A stretch of DNA of 64,000 bases from C7867-006 sp035438705 (GTDB taxonomy: Bacteria > Patescibacteriota > Minisyncoccia > Phycocordibacterales > DATDWN01): the NCBI GenBank assembly GCA_035438705.1, contig DAORIV010000001.1, forward strand, positions 1 through 64,000. Direction: 5' to 3'. Of the stretch, positions 59,064 through 64,000 are shown piece after piece; position 1 is the stretch's first letter; each line of letters opens with the position of its first letter. The translations under genes were made by a program, and so were the position numbers. The notes under the pieces are model-generated. The model made no database searches. It was not told where the DNA came from and saw only the letters and a program-made list of their open reading frames with translations.

Positions 59064-59278
59064 CACTGAAGTGAAATTGGGTAGGGACCCAATTGTAAAA
59101 CCTTGAGTGTTCTGCTATTTAATTAATAGCAGAAAGCGAAAGGTGTACAGAACCTGTAAGGTTTTGCTTCGATCCATTAGGGATTTGAAGTAAGTCAGTA
59201 CCACACGATTTAAATTTACTGAGTGGTTTTCTTTTTGCCAGTAGGCTTATACGGGCAGGGAATTAAAATAGACAAAAT
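59064..59278 (+). promoter_or_regulatory. Structured leader of rpsS
   Basis: 215-nt untranslated leader. Stems: AATTGGGT / ACCCAATT (59075-59094), AAAACCTT / AAGGTTTT (59097-59104, 59158-59165) enclosing TCTGCTATT / AATAGCAGA, and CCAC / GTGG followed by TTTTCTTTTT (59201-59236), which looks like a weak terminator. Suggests attenuation of the distal S10 genes or an embedded small RNA. Confidence 0.6.
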
Positions 59279-59623
59279 ATGACAAGATCATCAAAAAAAG
59301 GTCCATATGTAGACGAAAGACTCCTTAAGAAAATTGAGGGTAAAAAGCCTATAGAAACAGGTGTTATTAAAACATGGTCAAGAGCATGTGTTATTTCTCC
59401 TGAAATGGTAGGTTTTATTTTTGGTGTACATAACGGTAAGTCTCACATAGAGGTTTTGGTTTCTGAAGATATGGTGGGTCACAGACTAGGCGAGTTTTCT
59501 CCTACTAAGAAATTCATAAAACACGGAGGTAAGATGCAAAAAGAGCTAGAAATCAAGAAGAAGGAAAGTGAAATCGCTTCTGCTCAGGCAGCAAAGGCGG
59601 CTACTTCTGATGCAAAGAAATAA
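59279..59623 (+). CDS. rpsS: 30S ribosomal protein S19
   Basis: 114 residues. TRSSKKGPYVDERLLKKIEGKK, TWSRACVISPEMVGFIFGVHNGKSHIEVLVSEDMVGHRLGEF and FIKHGG. C-terminal Lys/Ala tail of about 25 residues beyond the usual end. First gene of the second S10 unit. Confidence 0.96.
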   Translation: MTRSSKKGPYVDERLLKKIEGKKPIETGVIKTWSRACVISPEMVGFIFGVHNGKSHIEVLVSEDMVGHRLGEFSPTKKFIKHGGKMQKELEIKKKESEIASAQAAKAATSDAKK

Positions 59624-59636
59624 TTAATAAACGAAT

Positions 59637-60071
59637 ATGAAGACAGCACAAGCAACATTAAGAAACTTTAGACAATCACCTCGAAAAATGAGAATGGTTG
59701 TTAATGCTGTGAGAGGTAAAAAAGTCTCAGACGTTTTAGTTAACCTTGATTTCGTCGCAAAAAGAGCTTCACTTCCAGTAAAGAATCTTATTCTTTCTGC
59801 TTTAGCAAATGCTAAGAACCTAGATATTCCTACAGAGAATTTGGTAATAAAAACAATAAAAGTTGATGGTGGAAGTATAATGTATAGAAGAAGACCAGCT
59901 TCTAGAGGAAGTGCTCACCCTATTAGAAAAAGAACAAGTTCTATCTTTGTTGAATTAGGAGAAGTAGAATCAAAAAAGAAAACAAAGGTAGTTAAGGAAG
60001 AAGTTTCAGAAGAGTCTAAGGAGGTTAAGGTAAAAGCAAAAAAGCCAAGAGCTAAAAAAGCAACAAAATAA
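59637..60071 (+). CDS. rplV: 50S ribosomal protein L22
   Basis: 144 residues. NFRQSPRKMRMVVNAVRGKKVSDVL, the tunnel hairpin KTIKVDGGSIMYRRRPASRGSAHPIRKRTSSIFVEL. A Lys/Glu-rich tail of about 30 residues follows the normal C-terminus. Confidence 0.95.
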   Translation: MKTAQATLRNFRQSPRKMRMVVNAVRGKKVSDVLVNLDFVAKRASLPVKNLILSALANAKNLDIPTENLVIKTIKVDGGSIMYRRRPASRGSAHPIRKRTSSIFVELGEVESKKKTKVVKEEVSEESKEVKVKAKKPRAKKATK

Positions 60072-60075
60072 TAAT

Positions 60076-60735
60076 ATGACACATACAGTTCACCCATATT
60101 CACATAGACTTGGAATCATAAGAGATTGGAAATCTCGATGGTTTGGAGTAAAAAGTAAATACAAAGACTTTCTAAAGAGTGACGTTTTGCTTAGAGAATA
60201 TCTTGAAAAGAAGTTTAGAGGATTTTACGTAAGTAATGTTGAAATGGAAAGAGGAGAAAAATTCCTAAGAATCATAATTGAAACTTCAAGACCTGGAATG
60301 ATTATCGGCAGAAGTGGAGATGGTGCTGTAAAACTAAAAAATGATATTTTGAAATTTATCAATAGAAATAAACTTGTTTCAGGTGGAGAGGTGAAGGTTG
60401 ATATAAAGGAAATAAAATCTCCAGAATCTAACGCTTCTATCGTTGCTCAAATGGTAGCTGATGGTCTAGAAAAGAGATTACCTTTCAGAAGAGTTACAAA
60501 ACAAATGGTAGAGAAAGTAATGGCAAATAGAGATGTAAAGGGTGTAAGAATCATCCTTTCTGGAATTCTAGGTGGTAACTCAATGGCAAGAACAGAAATG
60601 ATTAAGAAGGGAAGAGTGCCTCTACAGACTTTTAGAGCAGATATTGATTATGCACAATCTACTGCAAGACTTACTCTCGGAGCTGTTGGAGTAAAAGTTT
60701 GGATATATAAGGGAGATATTTTTGCAAAGAAATAA
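60076..60735 (+). CDS. rpsC: 30S ribosomal protein S3
   Basis: 219 residues. HPYSHRLGIIRDWKSRWFG, KH motif IETSRPGMIIGRSGDGAVKLK, and the C-terminal MARTEMIKKGRVPLQTFRADIDYAQ and GVKVWIYKGDIF. Part of the mRNA entry helicase. 4 nt after rplV. Confidence 0.96.
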   Translation: MTHTVHPYSHRLGIIRDWKSRWFGVKSKYKDFLKSDVLLREYLEKKFRGFYVSNVEMERGEKFLRIIIETSRPGMIIGRSGDGAVKLKNDILKFINRNKLVSGGEVKVDIKEIKSPESNASIVAQMVADGLEKRLPFRRVTKQMVEKVMANRDVKGVRIILSGILGGNSMARTEMIKKGRVPLQTFRADIDYAQSTARLTLGAVGVKVWIYKGDIFAKK

Positions 60736-60758
60736 TTTAAGTATTAATAATAAATACC

Positions 60759-61181
60759 ATGTTGTTACCAAAAAAAGTAAAATATAGAAAATGGCACACT
60801 ATGAGAAAAAACCCTAATAAGGTTGGGGTTGCTTCTCGTGGAGCTACTATCTCATTTGGTTCACATGCTATTAAAGCAGTTCAAGGTGCAAGAATAATGT
60901 CTAATCAAATTGAGGCCGCAAGAAAGGCATTGTCTAGAGCTTTAGGTAAAACTGGAAAAATCTGGATCAGAGTTTTCCCAGATATGCCACTTACAAAAAA
61001 GCCTGCTGAAGTAAAACTTGGAAAAGGAAAGGGAGATTTGTTTGGATATTGTGCTCCAGTAAAACCTGGAAGAATAATATTTGAAGTGGATGGTGTTACA
61101 GATGCTGTTGCTAGAGAAGCTTTGAGAAAGGCGGGAACAAAGCTTCCTTTGAATACAAAAATCATAGCAAAAGCGCACTAG
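60759..61181 (+). CDS. rplP: 50S ribosomal protein L16
   Basis: 140 residues. LLPKKVKYRKWH, GVASRGATISFGSHAIKAV, RIFPD-type IWIRVFPDMPLTKKPAEVKLGKGKGDLFGY. Contacts the A-site tRNA elbow. Confidence 0.96.
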   Translation: MLLPKKVKYRKWHTMRKNPNKVGVASRGATISFGSHAIKAVQGARIMSNQIEAARKALSRALGKTGKIWIRVFPDMPLTKKPAEVKLGKGKGDLFGYCAPVKPGRIIFEVDGVTDAVAREALRKAGTKLPLNTKIIAKAH

Positions 61182-61196
61182 AATAATATAAATACT

Positions 61197-61382
61197 ATGA
61201 AGATAAAAGAATTAGTAAAAAAGAATAATGCGGAACTAGTTAAGACTCTTTCAGAAAAGAGAACAGCTTTGAGGGACTTTAGATTTTCTGTAAGCGGAAG
61301 TAATGTTAGAAATGTTAAAGAGGGTAAAGTTCTTAAGAAAGATATTGCTAGAATTCTTACTTTGTTAAACAAGAAAGCATAA
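61197..61382 (+). CDS. rpmC: 50S ribosomal protein L29
   Basis: 61 residues. KIKELVKKNNAELVKTLSEKRTALRDFRFSVSGSNVRNVK with a helical hairpin and RILTLLNKK end. Located at the tunnel exit. Short spacing on both sides; low similarity but position in the operon is diagnostic. Confidence 0.92.
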   Translation: MKIKELVKKNNAELVKTLSEKRTALRDFRFSVSGSNVRNVKEGKVLKKDIARILTLLNKKA

Positions 61383-61396
61383 TCTAAAAAAAGTAT

Positions 61397-61645
61397 ATGA
61401 AAAAAACTGAAAATAAAACAAAATATGCAGGTAAGATGGATGGTGTGGTAGTTTCTGACAAAATGAAAGACACTGTGGTGGTTAAGGTAAAAAGATTTGT
61501 AAAACACCCGAAATATGATAAATATACATCTATCGATAAGAGATATAAGGCTCATGATGCTGGAAATACGAAGAAAGTAGGGGACAAAGTAACAATTGTA
61601 GAAACAGCACCAGTTTCAAAAGATAAGAGACACAAGGTAATTTAA
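61397..61645 (+). CDS. rpsQ: 30S ribosomal protein S17
   Basis: 82 residues. YAGKMDGVVVSDKMKDTVVVKVKRFVKHPKYDKYTSIDKRYKAHD; OB-fold 16S rRNA binder. GDKVTIVETAPVSKDKRHKVI end is complete. Confidence 0.95.
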   Translation: MKKTENKTKYAGKMDGVVVSDKMKDTVVVKVKRFVKHPKYDKYTSIDKRYKAHDAGNTKKVGDKVTIVETAPVSKDKRHKVI

Positions 61646-61662
61646 AACATAAACTTAATTAT

Positions 61663-62034
61663 ATGATACAACCAAGATCAATCGTAAAAATTGCTGATAA
61701 CTCCGGAGGTAAAATCGGAAGAGTTTTCAAGGTGCTTGGTTCATCTAAAAAAAGATATGCAAGAATAGGTGAGGTCGTAGTTATTTCAGTTCAGAAAGCT
61801 GAGCCTAGAAAAACTACAAAGAAAAAAGATGTTCTATACGCTTTAGTTGTTAGACAAAAAGCTCCATTTAGAAGAAAAGATGGGTCATATATTAGATTTG
61901 ATGAAAATGCGGTTGTAATCGTAATGAAAGACAAGCCGGAACCAGTTGCAGGAAGAATCTTTGGACCTATTCCAAGAGAGATTGGAGAGGTTGGATATCA
62001 AAAAATTATCTCTCTAGCTCCAGAAGTTGTATAA
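61663..62034 (+). CDS. rplN: 50S ribosomal protein L14
   Basis: 123 residues. MIQPRSIVKIADNSGGKIGRVFKVLG, RRKDGSYIRFDENAVVIV and RIFGPIPREIGEVGYQKIISLAPEVV. Interface protein near the IF/RsfS binding region. Confidence 0.96.
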   Translation: MIQPRSIVKIADNSGGKIGRVFKVLGSSKKRYARIGEVVVISVQKAEPRKTTKKKDVLYALVVRQKAPFRRKDGSYIRFDENAVVIVMKDKPEPVAGRIFGPIPREIGEVGYQKIISLAPEVV

Positions 62035-62052
62035 GGTATAACTTTAAATATT

Positions 62053-62271
62053 ATGCATATAAAAAAAGACGACAAAGTAATAGTGTTAACAGGAAAAGAT
62101 AAGGGTAAAACTGGTTCTGTTATTAAATCTATGCCTAAAGAGGGTAAGGTTATTGTTTCAGGAATAAATATTTCAAAGAAGCACCAAAGAGCAAGAAAGT
62201 CTGGAGAAACTGGACAAGTTTTGGATAAAGCGATGCCAATAAGTAGTTCAAATGTTAAAAAGGTAAAATAA
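62053..62271 (+). CDS. rplX: 50S ribosomal protein L24
   Basis: 72 residues. KKDDKVIVLTGKDKGKTGSVIKSMPKEGKVIVSGINISKKHQRA is the KOW motif. Shorter than the about 100 residues of many L24, lacking the C-terminal part. Confidence 0.94.
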   Translation: MHIKKDDKVIVLTGKDKGKTGSVIKSMPKEGKVIVSGINISKKHQRARKSGETGQVLDKAMPISSSNVKKVK

Positions 62272-62282
62272 TATATAAAAAG

Positions 62283-62876
62283 ATGGAAACTATTAAACAA
62301 AAAACAGAAAAGGCCTTTGATGTTCTAAAGAGTGAATTTGGCTATAAAAATGCAATGCAAGCTCCTCACATAATGAAGGTGGTTATATCTTCTGGTATAG
62401 GATCTGTTAAAGATAAAAAGAAAATTGAACTTATTGCTGATAGACTTTCAAAAATTACCGGTCAAAAGCCTGTTAGAAAGGGAGCAAAGATTTCTATTGC
62501 TGCATTTAAGGTTAGAGAGGGCGATCCAGTAGGTATGCAAGTAACATTAAGAGGAGCTAGAATGTATGATTTTCTAGATAAGTTGATAAATATAGCTCTA
62601 CCTAGAACAAAAGACTTTAGGGGCATTTCAAGTAATGGTATAGATGAAATGGGCAACTATACTCTAGGAATAAAGGAAAATACTATTTTCCCAGAATCTG
62701 GAGATGAAGATTTGAAAGACATCTTTGGACTTGCAGTTACAGTAGTAACAAACGTTAAGGATCCAAAGGAAACAAAAGCGTTCCTTACTCATCTAGGATT
62801 CCCATTTAAAAAAGTGGAAACTAAAGAAGCAAGAGCAAAAGTAGAAGTAAAGAAGGGGGGATTTAGAAAGAAATAA
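62283..62876 (+). CDS. rplE: 50S ribosomal protein L5
   Basis: 197 residues. APHIMKVVISSGIGSVK, LSKITGQKPVRKGAKISIAAFKVREGDPVGMQVTLRG, DFRGISSNGIDEMGNYTLGIKENTIFPE and a Lys-rich extra tail after LTHLGFPFKK. Binds 5S rRNA. Followed by a terminator. Confidence 0.96.
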   Translation: METIKQKTEKAFDVLKSEFGYKNAMQAPHIMKVVISSGIGSVKDKKKIELIADRLSKITGQKPVRKGAKISIAAFKVREGDPVGMQVTLRGARMYDFLDKLINIALPRTKDFRGISSNGIDEMGNYTLGIKENTIFPESGDEDLKDIFGLAVTVVTNVKDPKETKAFLTHLGFPFKKVETKEARAKVEVKKGGFRKK

Positions 62877-62878
62877 AA

Positions 62879-62902
62879 AGAGGCTCGAAAGAGCCCTTTT
62901 TA
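62879..62902 (+). terminator. Terminator after rplE
   Basis: AGGCTC gaaa GAGCC(C) TTTTTAT; separates rplE from rpsN. Confidence 0.75.
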
Positions 62903-62907
62903 TATTG

Positions 62908-62936
62908 TTGACATTCATAGGCAGAATTGCTAGTAT
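62908..62936 (+). promoter_or_regulatory. rpsN promoter
   Basis: TTGACA (62908-62913), 17-nt spacer, TAGTAT (62931-62936). Confidence 0.8.
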
Positions 62937-62969
62937 GAACCCCGAGCTTAAAGGCTCTATTTTAATTCA

Positions 62970-63155
62970 ATGGCAAAAACATCAGTATTAGCAAGAGCAG
63001 CAAAGAAGCCAAAGTTTTCTACTCGGGCTACAAACCGATGTTTTAAATGTGGTCGTGGAAGAGCATTTATGAGAGATTTCGGTCTCTGCAGAATATGCTT
63101 CCGTGAACTTGCTAATGAAGGTAAGATACCAGGAGTGAAGAAATCGTCTTGGTAA
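62970..63155 (+). CDS. rpsN: 30S ribosomal protein S14, zinc-binding type
   Basis: 61 residues. TRATNRCFKCGRGRAFMRDFGLCRICFRELANEGKIPGVKKSSW with a C-x2-C...C-x2-C zinc ribbon, the short type-Z form. Its own promoter means it can be expressed apart from rplE. Confidence 0.96.
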   Translation: MAKTSVLARAAKKPKFSTRATNRCFKCGRGRAFMRDFGLCRICFRELANEGKIPGVKKSSW

Positions 63156-63168
63156 AATATTAAGTCAG

Positions 63169-63209
63169 TTTAGGTAAGTCCAAATCGCTAGAAGAGGAAA
63201 CTACCTAAA
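63169..63209 (+). promoter_or_regulatory. Hairpin leader of rpsH
   Basis: TTTAGGTA / TACCTAAA stem enclosing a 25-nt loop with GCTAGAAGAGGAAAC, between rpsN and rpsH. S8 represses the spc genes through such a site in other bacteria; a similar role here is inference. Confidence 0.4.
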
Positions 63210-63224
63210 TATAATAAAAACAAA

Positions 63225-63611
63225 ATGGATCCAATTTCAAACATGATAGTAATGATAAAGAATGCATCTGATTCAAAGAAAGAGTCAGTAGTTTTTTCTT
63301 ATTCTAAAATAAAATTAGCAATATTAGATCTTTTGCAAAAAGAAGGTTTTATTAAATCTTTTGGGAAAAAGGGCAAAAAGGTGGTTAAGTTTATTGAAGT
63401 AGAATTAATGTATTCTGGTAAAGAGCCAAGGATTAATGGTGTAAAAAGAGTTTCAAAAACTTCTAAAAGAGTTTATTTTGGAACAAAGGAAATAAAGAAG
63501 GTTAAAAATGGTTTGGGTAGCTTGATAATGTCAACTCCGAAAGGAATTATGACAGATAAAATGGCTCGTGAAGCAAAGGTCGGAGGAGAGGCATTGTTTG
63601 AAATATGGTAA
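63225..63611 (+). CDS. rpsH: 30S ribosomal protein S8
   Basis: 128 residues. DPISNMIVMIKNASDSKKESVVFSYSKIKLAILDLLQKEGFI and TPKGIMTDKMAREAKVGGEALFEIW. Central-domain 16S rRNA binder. 11 nt before rplF. Confidence 0.96.
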   Translation: MDPISNMIVMIKNASDSKKESVVFSYSKIKLAILDLLQKEGFIKSFGKKGKKVVKFIEVELMYSGKEPRINGVKRVSKTSKRVYFGTKEIKKVKNGLGSLIMSTPKGIMTDKMAREAKVGGEALFEIW

Positions 63612-63622
63612 TTTAAAAAAAT

Positions 63623-64000
63623 ATGTCAAGAATAGGTAAAAAAGTAATAAGTATCCCAGCTGGAGTTGAAGTGAGTTACAATCACCCAGTTTTTACTGTA
63701 AAAGGCAAAGAAGGGACTCTAATTAAGAATTTCAATAATAGTATAGATATAAAAATAGAAGGCAATGAAATAACTCTTGCTCCAAAAGTAGTTACACTAC
63801 AAAACAAGGCTCTTTGGGGAACATATTCTTCTCACATACAAAATATGGTAAAAGGTGTCGTCGCTCCTTTCGTTAAGAAACTTATCCTTGAAGGTATCGG
63901 TTATAAATCTGAAGTAAAAGGTACAAATCTTGTACTTGCTTTAGGATTTTCTCACCAAGTAAATGTGCCTATTCCTGAAGGATTAAAAGTTACAGCTGAG
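63623..64000 (+). CDS. rplF: 50S ribosomal protein L6 (5' part)
   Basis: 126 residues visible, open at the window end. SRIGKKVISIPAGVEVSYNHPVFTVKGKEGTLIKNF, then MVKGVVAPFVKKLILEGIGYKSEVKGTNLVLALGFSH, the L6 duplication pattern. Normal spc-operon position after rpsH. Confidence 0.95.
   Translation, partial: MSRIGKKVISIPAGVEVSYNHPVFTVKGKEGTLIKNFNNSIDIKIEGNEITLAPKVVTLQNKALWGTYSSHIQNMVKGVVAPFVKKLILEGIGYKSEVKGTNLVLALGFSHQVNVPIPEGLKVTAE

Noticed and set aside
1..64000. CRISPR arrays, insertion sequences, prophage genes
   Set aside because: No regularly spaced direct repeats, transposases, or phage structural genes were seen; the only recombinase is a Xer-type housekeeping gene.

Overview
The window is a low-GC, gene-dense bacterial chromosome segment and looks like a member of the Candidate Phyla Radiation (Patescibacteria), most likely a Parcubacteria-type genome. 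This is inferred from gene content and style: short intergenic gaps, a minimal core (translation, glycolysis, DNA uptake, type IV pili), several membrane proteins of unknown function, a trigger factor without its PPIase domain, a split ComEC, and a VirB6/TrbL-like secretion protein beside a secreted Gly-rich partner. There is no rRNA, CRISPR array or recognisable insertion sequence. One 100-N assembly gap lies at 37231-37330.

Layout. 1-3.7 kb: minus-strand T4SS-like membrane and secreted proteins, truncated by the window edge. 3.7-13.5 kb: UbiA-family prenyltransferase, rsmA, a UvrD-type helicase, a LysM/M23 peptidase (plus strand), YifB/ComM, a DksA-like protein, a NYN-domain protein and rpsO. 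13.5-20.4 kb: Xer recombinase, xth, a candidate ncRNA, cca, four tRNAs (Arg, Gly, Pro, Gly) and an origin/centromere-like AT-rich block with paired DnaA-box-like sites and a parS-like palindrome. 20.4-29.6 kb: hup, rny, clpP, rsmE, a DUF305 protein, a PPIase-less trigger factor, ppa and nusA. 30-37.2 kb: pilB, pilC, two prepilins and a PilX-like protein. 37.4-47.2 kb: ncRNA, tpiA, pgk, HIT protein, recJ, ncRNA, RNase H, the two halves of ComEC flanking a superoxide dismutase gene, rpmB and an M50 protease. 47.2-64 kb: str and S10/spc translation genes (rpsL, rpsG, fusA, tuf, rpsJ, rplC to rplF), interrupted by a 1004-aa unknown protein and small orphan genes.

Gene direction is mostly minus before about 29.6 kb and mostly plus after 30 kb. 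Together, pilB/pilC/prepilins, ComEC, the ComEC-type hydrolase, YifB/ComM and RecJ suggest pilus-mediated DNA uptake as a likely source of nucleotides and genes.

Expression signals are unusually legible. Many single genes have an (often extended) -10 box ending exactly 6-7 nt before the start codon, implying leaderless mRNAs. Translation-factor and ribosomal genes instead have TTGACA-like -35 and TAGTAT-like -10 boxes with structured leaders and mostly no Shine-Dalgarno sequence. Strong Shine-Dalgarno sequences appear mainly in front of very small ORFs, including a six-codon ORF upstream of tuf. Several genes end directly in long hairpin repeats, and four intergenic regions hold GC-rich candidate ncRNAs with their own promoters and terminators. 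I could not assign these to known RNA families.
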